NCBI RefSeq assembly: GCF_900099905.1
Contig: NZ_FNEE01000003.1
Location: 62,001 to 126,000 of the forward strand
Reading direction: 5' to 3'
DNA length: 64,000 nucleotides
From: Mesorhizobium muleiense
GTDB lineage: Bacteria > Pseudomonadota > Alphaproteobacteria > Rhizobiales > Rhizobiaceae
Every line of letters starts with the position of its first letter. Positions within the stretch are counted from its first letter, which is position 1. Shown here one piece after another: positions 43,490 to 52,519 of this stretch. The notes beneath the pieces are model-generated. The model worked only from the letters and a program-made list of their open reading frames with translations. It had not been told where the DNA came from and ran no database searches. A program made the translations under genes and the position numbers.

Positions 43490-44893
43490 ATGCGCCTCTT
43501 CAACATCGCGCTTGCTGTCATTGCTCTGATCGGCGGGCTGGAGGTGGCGTGGGCTGAAAAACGTGTTGCGCTGGTGATCGGCAATTCGAGCTATCAACGG
43601 GTCGCTAGACTTCCCAATCCGAACAATGACGCTGCTGACATGGCGGCCTTGCTCTCAAAGGTAGGGTTCAAAGTATCTCGCAAGATGGACTTGGACCATA
43701 CCGCGTTCAGGAAAGCCCTGCAGGAGTTCGGTCGCGAGGCGGAAGGTGCTGATTTCGCAATAATCTTCTTCGCGGGACATGGGGTTGAGGTTGAGAATAG
43801 AAATTTTCTCGTTCCTACAGATGTCAGCCTGAACGCTGATTCCGACGTGGAGTTTGAGGCAATCCCGCTGGATCTGGTGATGAACGCGTTGTCCCGTGTC
43901 TCCGGCGTGCGGGTGGTTCTACTTGATGCTTGCCGGGACAACCCTTTTATCGCGGCCATGCAACGATCAAACGCAACGCGTTCCATCGGCAGAGGCCTGG
44001 CTGCGATTGAACCGGCAGCCGGAACCTTGGTCGGGTACGCTGCGAAGGAAGGTACAACCGCTTTCGATGGAGCGGGCCGGAACAGTCCCTACACTGCAGG
44101 GCTGTTGGCGCATTTGGGTGAACCCGGGGTAGACATCCAATTCGTGTTCCGCAAGGTTCGCGACACTGTTCTGGCCGCGACAGGCGGCAAGCAGGAACCA
44201 TTCACGTATGGATCGCTGCCTGGCAGGGAAATTTTCATTGCCCCTCCTCGTGGCGCAACGGCAGTCTCGCCAGCCAACAACAGCCGAGATGCGAGCCTGA
44301 CGGAAATCGAGTTGTGGACCTCAATCCGCGGCTTCAAAAGCAGCGGAGCGTTAAAGGATTATCTTCAACGGTACCCCGACGGGCTGTTTGTGGCTCTCGC
44401 CAGACTCCAGATTCAACAGTTGGAGAATGCAGATCATCAATCGGACGCCGGCCAGGAAGATGCCCCGAACGAGCTGGCGAAGCGGATACAGCGCGAGCTT
44501 GGCCGCGTTGGGTGTAATCCGGGAAACCCAGACGGCATCTGGGGTGGAAGGACCCGGGAGGCGTTGCGCCGTTTCGCTCGCCACTCCGGCGCTGAGATCG
44601 ACATGGCGAAACCGACAACAATTGCTTTGAAGATATTGGAAGGAAGCACAGCGCGCGTGTGTCCGGTGGTTGCCCGGCCGAATTCGATACAAGAACCCGG
44701 CCATGCAAATGGCCCGAATACCCGGCCACGACCGACAACGGAACAGAAGCGTGCCGCCGCTGCTCCGAGCGCGAGCAGGCCAGCTCGCGTTTGCAGGGCA
44801 GAAACCCACGATGATTGCAGGGTCCGAGCGCGGGCCGCCGGGGCTCGCCGGGGCAGCGGCTTCTGCCGCGATCGAATTACAATCTGCGAGTGA
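43490..44893 (+). CDS. Exported caspase-family protein with peptidoglycan-binding-like domain
   Basis: 467 residues. The signal peptide (1-22) ends at EVAWA. The caspase p20-like domain (24-250) has catalytic His97 in FFAGHG and Cys148 in LLDACRDNPF. Then come a linker with the ELWTSIRGFKSSGALKDYL motif (about 274-292), seen in rhizobial caspase proteins, a peptidoglycan-binding-like segment (about 328-383) and a basic Cys-containing tail ending FCRDRITICE. It would cleave after Arg/Lys or Asp in the periplasm; the target is unknown. It is convergent with a second caspase gene, with a 97-base gap. Base composition is less GC-rich than neighbouring core genes. Confidence 0.85.
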   Translation: MRLFNIALAVIALIGGLEVAWAEKRVALVIGNSSYQRVARLPNPNNDAADMAALLSKVGFKVSRKMDLDHTAFRKALQEFGREAEGADFAIIFFAGHGVEVENRNFLVPTDVSLNADSDVEFEAIPLDLVMNALSRVSGVRVVLLDACRDNPFIAAMQRSNATRSIGRGLAAIEPAAGTLVGYAAKEGTTAFDGAGRNSPYTAGLLAHLGEPGVDIQFVFRKVRDTVLAATGGKQEPFTYGSLPGREIFIAPPRGATAVSPANNSRDASLTEIELWTSIRGFKSSGALKDYLQRYPDGLFVALARLQIQQLENADHQSDAGQEDAPNELAKRIQRELGRVGCNPGNPDGIWGGRTREALRRFARHSGAEIDMAKPTTIALKILEGSTARVCPVVARPNSIQEPGHANGPNTRPRPTTEQKRAAAAPSASRPARVCRAETHDDCRVRARAAGARRGSGFCRDRITICE

Positions 44894-44990
44894 CGTGCCT
44901 CGGCAAAGGCTGCCGATCTGGCGTCGATCACGGCCACAGGCCCGTAAGCGGCAGCAGAGAGCATGCTGGCGCTCCCATCTTCCACTCATC

Positions 44991-46760
44991 CTATTGAAAC
45001 TCAATAATGTAGCCGTGCGAGCTGTTTTGCGGACCCATATCGTCCCACGTGCTCGCCTTGAGATCGGCCGTGTCCCGGTTGCCGTCCAAATGAGCATAAA
45101 ACATCGCAAAATCATCACCCTGCTTGTGCTCGTTGGGGTGGTTGGGAAGCCAATTGTTGTAAGTCATTGCCTCGCCGGTCAACCATCGCCAGCCCCCACG
45201 AGGCTCGCGCCCCCCCGGATCCTGCTCAAGGCCGATCCACGGACCCATCTTGTAGGACACTCTTCCGTCGAAGCCAGTTTCGAACATCCGTTCATCAGTC
45301 TCGAACAGCCCGTAAATAAAGTCGTTCTCCGCCTTTGACGAGATCGCCGCCAGATGCGCTTCACACCGCTGGGCAGCAGATTTGGCGGTCTGCCAAGACG
45401 AGTGGCGATCGTAAACCGCCACATAGAGGCGGCTCCCAAACTCGCCGTAGATGATTTCTTTGCCCCTGAGGCACTGCGCGGCGCGAATAGTGCGCTCATC
45501 GGTTTCGAGCCCTTTCAAATCCTCGGGGTCGAAGAGCCGCGCCTCGTCGGCAGATACGACGGAATCCGTGCTCGTGACGCCAACCAGCTCCAGCCTGTTG
45601 GCGACGACGCTATTGATGTATCCAGTCTCGGTGAGCCCCAGCGCCTTCTGATATCGAGAGATCGCCCTGCGAGTCTTTTGACCGAGATTGCCGTCCGCCG
45701 CACCTATGTCATATCCGAGGTCGGAAAGCGTCAGCTGCATTTCCTTGCGTTGAGACTGCGTCAGCTTCATACGGCGTTCCGCTTCCTGCGGCGACACGAG
45801 GCCATCGCCGCCACGTTCGAGCAGACGCAGCGCAGCGCGAGCGCTGTCGGAGAAAGAGCCGGATTGGTGCTTGGCCAAGTAAAGCTGCCAGCCGCGTGCA
45901 GTGGCAATGCGCTCGGCCTTTTCGAAATCTATCTGGGCGAGAAAATCGGATGCGGCGACAGCGGTCGCCGGCGCGCTGGCGTTGAAGTAAAATTCAGCGG
46001 CAATGTTCGAGACAATCTGCGGCGATTGGAGGTTGTTCGTCTTTATGCGGACATCGCGGATCACACGCTTGAAAGCCGTACCTACCTCTAGCGAAGGGCT
46101 GGACATATGTTCAACTAAGGCCGTCGTGAAAGGCGAATTCTCACCGACTCCATCGTAGGCGACCTGGCCAGGCGAAGCGGAGAAGGCGATCATCGTTCCC
46201 GAGCCGGTGGAACCCACAGGCGCCAGCCCCTTCAACGCAGCGCCGCGGGTGACGCCTTCGACGCTTGCATTCAGCCGGTCGGCGATCGGATTATTGCGAC
46301 AGGCATCGACGAAAAGAAGCGACAGCGAGGCTTTCCGCTCCATAGTGCCTATAATGGAATTCAGCGCGATGGCTTCGGCGTCGACATCAAACTCCGACAG
46401 CAGCTCGGCATCGAGCCCGAGCAGAAAATTTTCGCCTTTCAGCTGCATCCCGTGGCCAGCGAAGTAGAACAAGGCGGTGTCGGCTGGCCCGATCTTTTTT
46501 GAAAAAGTAGAGAGTCCTCTCGCGAAACCGGCCCGGTCGACGTTAATCAGACTGTCTACCTCGAAGCCGTTTTCCTTCAGGAACGCTGTAAAGGCACGGG
46601 CGTCGGCGGCGGCGTTCGCCAACGGCGTTGTCGCCGTGTAGGCAGAATTCCCGACTACCAACGCAAGGCGCTTACCTTCAGCAGCGCGTAGCGGCGCTGA
46701 AAAGCCCAGCACCATCAGAAGCAAGAAAAATAGAAATGCCCGAAGATTTCTGAGCCCCAT
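44991..46760 (-). CDS. Exported caspase / peptidoglycan-binding / C-type-lectin-like fusion protein
   Basis: 589 residues. Signal peptide 1-27. Caspase domain 30-260 with His103 (YFAGHG) and Cys154 (FVDACRNNP), both catalytic residues present. A PG_binding_1-like domain is at about 334-392 (QLTLSDLGYDIGAADGNLGQ, then KTRRAISRYQ). The last 155 residues look like a C-type lectin fold: SSWQTAKSAAQRCEAHLAAI, WIGLEQD, WRWLTGEAMTYNNWLPNHPN, TWDDMG and YIIEFQ. It lies 26 bases after the FHA-cyclase remnant on the same strand. Probably a surface or periplasmic protease tethered to wall or glycan; no partner known. Confidence 0.82.
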   Translation of the reverse strand: MGLRNLRAFLFFLLLMVLGFSAPLRAAEGKRLALVVGNSAYTATTPLANAAADARAFTAFLKENGFEVDSLINVDRAGFARGLSTFSKKIGPADTALFYFAGHGMQLKGENFLLGLDAELLSEFDVDAEAIALNSIIGTMERKASLSLLFVDACRNNPIADRLNASVEGVTRGAALKGLAPVGSTGSGTMIAFSASPGQVAYDGVGENSPFTTALVEHMSSPSLEVGTAFKRVIRDVRIKTNNLQSPQIVSNIAAEFYFNASAPATAVAASDFLAQIDFEKAERIATARGWQLYLAKHQSGSFSDSARAALRLLERGGDGLVSPQEAERRMKLTQSQRKEMQLTLSDLGYDIGAADGNLGQKTRRAISRYQKALGLTETGYINSVVANRLELVGVTSTDSVVSADEARLFDPEDLKGLETDERTIRAAQCLRGKEIIYGEFGSRLYVAVYDRHSSWQTAKSAAQRCEAHLAAISSKAENDFIYGLFETDERMFETGFDGRVSYKMGPWIGLEQDPGGREPRGGWRWLTGEAMTYNNWLPNHPNEHKQGDDFAMFYAHLDGNRDTADLKASTWDDMGPQNSSHGYIIEFQ

Positions 46761-46786
46761 GGCTGCCTCTCCTACTGCTGGCGCGC

Positions 46787-47585
46787 CTATTCTAGGCTGA
46801 ATACCTCGATCATCTCGGCGCGCCCTTTGACCTCGTGATAGCCGCAGGACTTGAAATATTGTCTGCCTTCAGGCCAGTGCTCGACGAACTGGGCGCTGAC
46901 CAACATCGGCTTGTCCAGTTTTCGCGTCAATCCCTCAATACGAAACGCCAAATTCACGGCATCGCCCAGCGCGGTGTTGATGCCTTTGCCCATAGCGCCG
47001 ATAGCAACTTCACCCACATGAAGGCCAATGCGGCAGTCGAGTACGATGTCTTGTTGTTCCCTGACCAGTACTCGCGCTGGCGACGTAGCCGCGTCTTCCG
47101 CAGCGCGGAGCGCCTGAGCAGCCTGAACCGCAGCGCCACTCGGCCAGGAGGGCCGCCACCTGTTCCGGGGACAGCCTTGCGCTAATTCCGGTAAACTCCT
47201 TCAAATCAGCAACGAACAGGGTGGCCGGCCGGCTCTTGGGGGCTGCCGGGTTGCCCCATTGCGTTTTTGTGTTCGCCACTTGCGAATCTGGATCGGGGGC
47301 AGTCGTGCCCTGGTCGAAAACAAAAATCGACCTGCCGAACTGGACGCGATCGCCGGTGTGCAGCACACGCGCGGTTGTGAGCGCCACGTCATTCACATAG
47401 CTGCCATTGGCACTGCCGACATCGACAACCCAGTAGTTCGCGCCGTCGCGCCGGATCGTTGCATGCTGGCGCGAAACTTCCCCGTCCTCCAGGCGTATTG
47501 TGGCATGTTCGCCACGACCAATCAGGCTGAAATCTCCCAGCCTGTAGGCCTCGTTGTTGCTCAGTGCGGTTAAAGTTGCCGACAT
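46787..47585 (-). pseudogene. FHA domain-class III adenylate/guanylate cyclase, broken by internal deletion and frameshift
   Basis: The first frame (47585 down to about 47138) encodes an intact FHA domain (GRGEHATIRLEDGEVSRQHA, VDVGSANGSYVND), a linker and the cyclase start LFVADLKEFTGISARL. It then runs into an out-of-frame Cys/Arg-rich tail and stops at 47010. A second frame resumes near 47131 with AAVQAAQALRAAEDAA and continues through RIGLHVGEVAIGAMG, TALGDAVNLAFRIE to the stop at 46787. Compared with the family, about 40 codons are missing at the junction, including the second metal-binding Asp (the DKFIGD region). The cyclase should be dead; the FHA part could still be made. Confidence 0.8.
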
Positions 47586-47729
47586 GATCCCCTCCCGTAC
47601 GCTCAGGCGCGCGCACGTAGGTTCAATATTAGCACGTTATGAACAGAGGCTGGCGACATTCCAGACGACGAAGTGTCGTGGACCCAAGTCTGGAGCGTCT
47701 GTCTAGGCCAATCGCGAAGGTCGCGGTAG

Positions 47730-47918
47730 TCAGGCGTCGTGCTTGGGGCGGCGCTTGGCGTGGTCTTTCTCGGCGTCCGCCTCACCGTCGCGAGCCGGCT
47801 TGGCCTCGCCCTTGTCGCGGCGTGCACGGTATCGATCGCTTGTCGGATGTGGGGGCGCTCCATTGTGGGAGCTTTTGGTTTCAAGGCGGGTGATGAAAAT
47901 GTCGAAGCGATTGGGCAT
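47730..47918 (-). CDS. Small hydrophilic protein, 62 residues
   Basis: Starts MPNRFDIFITRLETKSSHNG and continues with a highly charged Arg/Lys/Asp/Glu tail ending RRPKHDA. Probably disordered. It begins seven bases after the stop of the 65-residue gene upstream on the same strand, which suggests coupled translation. No family recognised. Confidence 0.45.
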   Translation of the reverse strand: MPNRFDIFITRLETKSSHNGAPPHPTSDRYRARRDKGEAKPARDGEADAEKDHAKRRPKHDA

Positions 47919-47925
47919 CGTCTGG

Positions 47926-48123
47926 TCAGTGCTCCATCGTGCTGCCGGTGCCGGTCGAGGGCTCGATCTCGAGCTTGGTTGCCTTTGACGGCCGACGCTT
48001 TCGCGGCCTTTTAGCCGAGCCGGCGCCGGCTTTGGCAGGCAGGCCCTTGTCCTTTCGCACGGCAAAGCGCTTGCGGCCTGCATAGTAGGGTTCGAAAACG
48101 TCTTGTATCTTGAGGCTGTCCAT
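47926..48123 (-). CDS. Small basic protein, 65 residues
   Basis: Starts MDSLKIQDVFEPYYAGRKRF, then a Lys/Arg/Pro-rich middle (SAKRPRKRRPSKATK) and an acidic-Thr/Ser tail. GGGAGGAG lies just before the ATG, a strong ribosome site. The basic middle could bind nucleic acid. A stress-type promoter-like element lies 26-50 bases upstream. Function unknown; with the next small gene it forms a two-gene unit. Confidence 0.5.
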   Translation of the reverse strand: MDSLKIQDVFEPYYAGRKRFAVRKDKGLPAKAGAGSAKRPRKRRPSKATKLEIEPSTGTGSTMEH

Positions 48124-48148
48124 CCTGCTCCTCCCGAGATCAGGCATA

Positions 48149-48173
48149 AACCCGCCGGGCACGGTTTCGTTCC
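48149..48173 (-). promoter_or_regulatory. EcfG-like promoter of the two small basic genes
   Basis: On the minus strand, GGAAC-N16-GGTT matches the EcfG consensus GGAAC-N16-CGTT except for one base in the -10 part. It ends 26 bases before the ATG at 48123, which is good spacing for a short leader. Confidence 0.4.
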
Positions 48174-48289
48174 GCAGTGTGGCAAAGGCATGACAGCCGC
48201 GTCACTTCGGCATGGGTTTTGCAACCCGGCGTGAGCCGTGCCAAACAGGGCCGAATGCATTCAAGGTCAGAGCCTGACGGGGGACACCG

Positions 48290-49219
48290 GTGACCGGCGA
48301 GTCGGCAAAACGCAGCTACGTGATCGGCCAGACCGAGATACCGGCCCGGCCGCTCGAGCCGGCGCTCTACCTGGTGGCGACGCCGATCGGCAATCTCGCC
48401 GACATCACATTACGCGCGCTTGAAACGCTCGCCGCCGCCGACATCGTCGCCTGCGAGGACACGCGTGTCAGTCGCGTGCTGCTCGACCGCTACGGCATCC
48501 GCCGCCGCACCACTGCGTATCATGAGCACAATGCCGGCGAGGCCGGCCCAAAACTGATCGCAGCCTTGCTGGCCGGGCAGAGCGTGGCGCTGATCTCGGA
48601 CGCCGGCACGCCGCTGATCTCCGATCCGGGCTACCGACTGGTCGGCGAAGCGCTCGACCAGGGCATTCGCGTCGTGACGATCCCCGGCCCGTCGGCGCCG
48701 CTCGCGGCGCTGACGGCCTCCGGCCTGCCCTCCGACGCCTTCCTGTTCGCCGGCTTCCTGCCGGTGAAGACCGGCCAGCGGCTGACCCGGCTGGAGGCGC
48801 TTAAAACCGTGCCGGCGACGCTGATCTTCTTCGAATCGCCGCGCCGGCTGGCCGAGACGCTCGGTGCCATGGTCGAGGCGCTGGGCGGCGCCCGCAAGGC
48901 CGCGATCGGCCGCGAGCTGACCAAGACCTTCGAGGAGATACGGACCGGCACTTTGCAGTCGCTCGCCGATCATTACGCGGCGGCCGACACGCCGAAGGGC
49001 GAGATCGTCATCTGCGTTGGCCAGTCGGACGCAACGGCCGGCGAGCCGGCGGACATCGACCGGCTTCTGCTTTCGCTTGCCGCCGAGATGCCGGCCTCCA
49101 AGGCGGCGGCGGAAGCCGCCAAGATGACCGGCGGCCAGAAGCAGGCGCTTTACCGGCGGCTGCTCGAACTCAAGGACACCGGCAAAGACGGCGACACCGG
49201 GAAAGACAGCGATGGCTGA
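48290..49219 (+). CDS. rsmI: 16S rRNA 2'-O-ribose C1402 methyltransferase RsmI
   Basis: A 309-residue tetrapyrrole-methylase-fold enzyme. Motifs: [77 protein letters not shown] and KTFEEI. It uses SAM to methylate C1402 in 16S rRNA. It starts at GTG after GGGGGAC. The extreme C terminus has repeated [12 protein letters not shown]. Overlaps yraN by eight bases. Confidence 0.96.
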   Translation: MTGESAKRSYVIGQTEIPARPLEPALYLVATPIGNLADITLRALETLAAADIVACEDTRVSRVLLDRYGIRRRTTAYHEHNAGEAGPKLIAALLAGQSVALISDAGTPLISDPGYRLVGEALDQGIRVVTIPGPSAPLAALTASGLPSDAFLFAGFLPVKTGQRLTRLEALKTVPATLIFFESPRRLAETLGAMVEALGGARKAAIGRELTKTFEEIRTGTLQSLADHYAAADTPKGEIVICVGQSDATAGEPADIDRLLLSLAAEMPASKAAAEAAKMTGGQKQALYRRLLELKDTGKDGDTGKDSDG

Positions 49220-49589
49220 ACGCCCGGTCGCCAGCCGCCAGCGCGCCTATCGGCGCGGCCACCGCAGCGAGTGGCTGGCTGCGGCGGCGTTGATGGTGAA
49301 GGGCTATCGGATCCTGGCCCGCCGCCACCGCACGCGGTTCGGCGAGATCGACCTGATCGCGCGGCGCGGCAACCTGGTGCTGATCGTCGAGGTGAAGGCT
49401 CGCCGCACGCTGGTGGAAGCGATGGAAGCTGTTCGCTGCGAATCGGAGCGCCGCATCGAAAGCGCCGCCGATCTCTGGCTGTCGCGCCAGTCCGACTATG
49501 GCAGATTGTCGGTGCGCTTCGACATGGTCGCGGTGCTGCCGTGGCGCTGGCCGGTGCATGTCGAGAATGTTTTTTACGGGCGGAGCTAG
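49212..49589 (+). CDS. yraN: YraN-family (UPF0102) endonuclease-like protein
   Basis: A 125-residue restriction-endonuclease-fold protein with the UPF0102 motifs: [30 protein letters not shown] (catalytic E-D) and [10 protein letters not shown] (E-x-K). Biological role unsettled; often next to rsmI, as here. In many Rhizobiales a glutathione synthetase gene follows, but here a regulator gene lies next after a 272-base gap without other features. Confidence 0.92.
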   Translation: MAERPVASRQRAYRRGHRSEWLAAAALMVKGYRILARRHRTRFGEIDLIARRGNLVLIVEVKARRTLVEAMEAVRCESERRIESAADLWLSRQSDYGRLSVRFDMVAVLPWRWPVHVENVFYGRS

Positions 49590-49861
49590 GCTCTGGAAGT
49601 CGCCGGTGGGATCCGGATCGCAGCGCACTGACCATTCCACGTAGAACGCTCCATCGCGGCATGATCCAAGTCGATGCACCAGCCGGCTCGGTCGTGAATT
49701 TCCGGACGTTTGCGATCGCAGCGCCAAGGTTTCGTCCCGGGAAGCAGCGCCGACTTTCAAACGCTGGTTGACTTTCGGCGACAGGCGCCGATTCTCAAGT
49801 CAAAGGCGGCCTGCCGAGCAACATGCCGCCCGAACGATCAGCACGATGATCGAGAGCAGCC

Positions 49862-51895
49862 TTGAACCTGGTCAATCCACCGAGCCTTGTTCTAAACGGT
49901 GTCGAGTTCGATTTCGACGCCGGTCTCCTGCACGGCGAGCATGGTGAAGATGTCCCGCTGAGGCCTCAATCGCTCGCGGTGCTGAAGCATCTGGTCGCCA
50001 ACGCCAACCGTGTCGTGACCAAGGAGGAACTCCTGGACGCTGTCTGGCCCGGCATCGCGGTGACGGAAAACAGTCTTTCCCAGTGCATCAGCGAAATCAG
50101 GAAAGCCATCGGCGACGAGAAGCAGAGCCTGCTCAAGACAGTCGCGCGCCGGGGATATCGCTTTGTCCCCGAAAGCCAAGCGCCCGGCATACCTCACGAT
50201 CGCTACCCGCAGGTTCACGGCACTGGCTCTCCTGACCAGCACGAGACCAAAAGCCGGCGAAGCCTGATATTTGTAAGCGCTGTACTGGCAATCGTTGCCG
50301 CAGTCGCGGCATTCATCTGGAGGCCGACATTTGAAACGGAAGTGCCGACCTCGCTCTCGATCGCGGTTCTGCCGTTCGCAAATCTCAGCGAAGCCGAGGA
50401 GCAGGCCTATCTTGCCAACGGTTTCGCGGACGATCTGACGACAGAGCTGGCGCGCGTTCCCGGCCTGTTCGTCGTCTCGCACAATGCCGCGCGTGCATAT
50501 CGCAACAGCGGTCTGCCGCCGGCGAAGATCGCGAAAGAGCTCGGCGTCCGCTACCTGCTTGAGGGCTCGGTTCGACGTCTCGGCGATGAAGTGCGCATCA
50601 ATGCGCACTTGGTCGATGCCTCGACGGTTGGCCAGATCTGGGCCGAGCGGTTCGAAGGTTCATTCAGCGATGTGTTCAAGCTCCAGGACCAGGTGACCGG
50701 TCAGATTGTCGCCGCGCTGCAGCTAAAGCTCGTCCCGGGAAAAGCAAACCTGGCCGTGTCCGGCGATACTGACGATCCGGAAGCTTACCAGGCTTTTCGG
50801 CGCGCTATCGAGGCGCGACGAACGGATACACCATCAGGCACCGTGGACGCATCTCGCTACCTGCGCCAGGCCCTGGCGCTGGATGCCGATTTCGGCGCGG
50901 CGGCCGCGGAATTGGCATGGCTCCACTGGGATGCCGACGACGCGAGGAGACAGGCCCTAGGGCTTGGTTGGACCGAGATCGACGACGAGCTCTACGGCAA
51001 TCTGGCCATCGCTGCCGGAAATCCGTCGCCCGGTTACTATCAGCTGATTTCCGAGCTTCTGGTCCGGGAGCATAGGTCCGACGAGGCGGTGGCTGCCCTG
51101 CAAAAGGCGATAGCGCTCGACCCGAGCGATTCCTGGACCTACGAAGGGCTGAGCCAGGCCCTCATCTTCAACGGCAGGCCGGCTGAGGGGCGAACCTTTC
51201 TCGAGGCGGCCCTACGCGTCGATCCCGGGTGGACGGAGTGGCGACACTATCAGGCTGGCTTGGCGGCGTTCGGCCAGGGCCGCTACGAGGAGGCGGTCGC
51301 GCAGCTTGAGCAGGTCGATGTTCGGTCGCCCAATCCCTGGACGAAGTTCTACGGCCTGCATGTTCTTGTCGCAGCGCTTGCGCATCTCGATCGCCTGCCG
51401 GAAGCGGCCTCAGCCCTGGAGCAGCTCCGGAGCGTGCTGTCGGAAAGGCAGGAGGGTCAGCCGAACCTACTGATCGCGCAGCAGTTCTTCGTCTACAAGC
51501 GACAGGAAGATATCGTTCGCCTGCTCGATGGCTTGAGGAAGGCAGGGGTGTCTGAGCTTCCTGCCGGAATGGAACCCGAATCCGCTGAACGGATGAATGG
51601 CGTCGACATCGGCAATCTCATAATCGGACACGAGCTGACGGGACGCCAGGTTCTGCCCGATGTCTTGGCCTACCGTGCTGTGATTGCGGCAGACGGCAGC
51701 GTGACCCGAACAGTTGGTGAGGAGGTCGTGACCGGTCGGATGTGGGTTCAGGGCGACAGCTTGTGCAGCGCCTATCCGCGTAAACTGACGGGCTGTGGCG
51801 CCGTGTTCCGCAACCTGAGCGTCACACCCGGAGCCCCGAACGAATACATTCTGCTGCCTCGCTTCAAGCGTTATGAATTCTCGGTGACGAAGTAG
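49862..51895 (+). CDS. CadC-like winged-helix regulator with TolB-like and TPR domains
   Basis: 677 residues. An OmpR-type winged helix (about 10-105: LRPQSLAVLKHLVANANRVV, VTENSLSQCISEIRKAIGDE) is followed by one membrane helix (about 135-152), a TolB-N-like domain (SIAVLPFANLSEAEEQAYLA, then YLLEGSVRRLGDEVRINAHL) and TPR repeats (about 330-560). Such one-component membrane regulators are common in rhizobia, often described as adenylate cyclase-like. It starts at TTG; no ATG or GTG with a better site lies near. The signal sensed is unknown. Confidence 0.85.
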   Translation: MNLVNPPSLVLNGVEFDFDAGLLHGEHGEDVPLRPQSLAVLKHLVANANRVVTKEELLDAVWPGIAVTENSLSQCISEIRKAIGDEKQSLLKTVARRGYRFVPESQAPGIPHDRYPQVHGTGSPDQHETKSRRSLIFVSAVLAIVAAVAAFIWRPTFETEVPTSLSIAVLPFANLSEAEEQAYLANGFADDLTTELARVPGLFVVSHNAARAYRNSGLPPAKIAKELGVRYLLEGSVRRLGDEVRINAHLVDASTVGQIWAERFEGSFSDVFKLQDQVTGQIVAALQLKLVPGKANLAVSGDTDDPEAYQAFRRAIEARRTDTPSGTVDASRYLRQALALDADFGAAAAELAWLHWDADDARRQALGLGWTEIDDELYGNLAIAAGNPSPGYYQLISELLVREHRSDEAVAALQKAIALDPSDSWTYEGLSQALIFNGRPAEGRTFLEAALRVDPGWTEWRHYQAGLAAFGQGRYEEAVAQLEQVDVRSPNPWTKFYGLHVLVAALAHLDRLPEAASALEQLRSVLSERQEGQPNLLIAQQFFVYKRQEDIVRLLDGLRKAGVSELPAGMEPESAERMNGVDIGNLIIGHELTGRQVLPDVLAYRAVIAADGSVTRTVGEEVVTGRMWVQGDSLCSAYPRKLTGCGAVFRNLSVTPGAPNEYILLPRFKRYEFSVTK

Positions 51896-51911
51896 CAGCA
51901 CTTCGCTGCGT

Positions 51912-52238
51912 TTACAGCGGCCATGAGAGATTGAGGTTCATTTCGCTCTTGCCTTCGGTGACGTACGGACCACAGCGCTTCAATGCATCCGCGAAATCTC
52001 TGGCCAAGCTCTTGAACGTCTCGGTCTGCGGCGCGACGTCGACGATCTGGATGGCACTGACGTGCCCCTCGCGGGTGAAGCTGACGTGGACATCTGCACT
52101 GAAGCTGATCCCGCGCATCGCCGTCTGCGTAGGCCAACAGCTTGCTGCCCGTTCGAGAATGTGGCGGCTCAGACCATCACCAGCGGACGCGGTGGTCGCG
52201 GCGCCGATCACGAGAACTCCCAAGATGCGGTTGATCAT
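51912..52238 (-). CDS. Small exported TonB/TolA C-terminal-like protein
   Basis: 108 residues with a signal peptide (1-19) and one compact domain. The pattern FSADVHVSFTREGHVSAIQI, followed by a helix with FADALKRCGPY and a last strand LNLSW, resembles the TonB/TolA C-terminal domain. Two Cys may form a disulfide. It is convergent with the CadC-like gene. It lacks the TonB membrane anchor and proline spacer, so it is not a normal energy transducer. The 281 bases upstream hold nothing recognisable. Confidence 0.6.
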   Translation of the reverse strand: MINRILGVLVIGAATTASAGDGLSRHILERAASCWPTQTAMRGISFSADVHVSFTREGHVSAIQIVDVAPQTETFKSLARDFADALKRCGPYVTEGKSEMNLNLSWPL

Positions 52239-52519
52239 CCTTTATCTCCTCAGTTCGACGCCCGAACCGTGCGGGAACGTCGTGGGAGAGAGGACGCGAG
52301 GGCTCGTTCGAAGTCATGATATCGGCGTGAAAAAGTTCTGAAGAGTGGTGAACACAGTCGGTTCGGCCATCAGATGCATTCAAGCGGGCGAGAACGACCC
52401 CGCGATGACGGCTTGGGTTGGAAGGGCGGGTCTACGCTGGTCGTCCCCCACCATCAGCCGACATTGTTAGGCCAACGAACAAATAGAGCCCTTGGCGACA
52501 ACAAAATAAGCGTGCCGCC

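Noticed and set aside
44991..46760. CTLD protein as the variable target of a diversity-generating retroelement
   Set aside because: No reverse transcriptase, accessory protein or near-identical template repeat is visible nearby.
43490..47585. Reading the caspase plus cyclase genes as an intracellular anti-phage (CBASS or Pycsar-like) system
   Set aside because: Both caspase proteins carry signal peptides and wall- or glycan-type domains, so they act outside the cytoplasm; the cyclase is broken. No typical effector or nucleotide-sensor domain is present.
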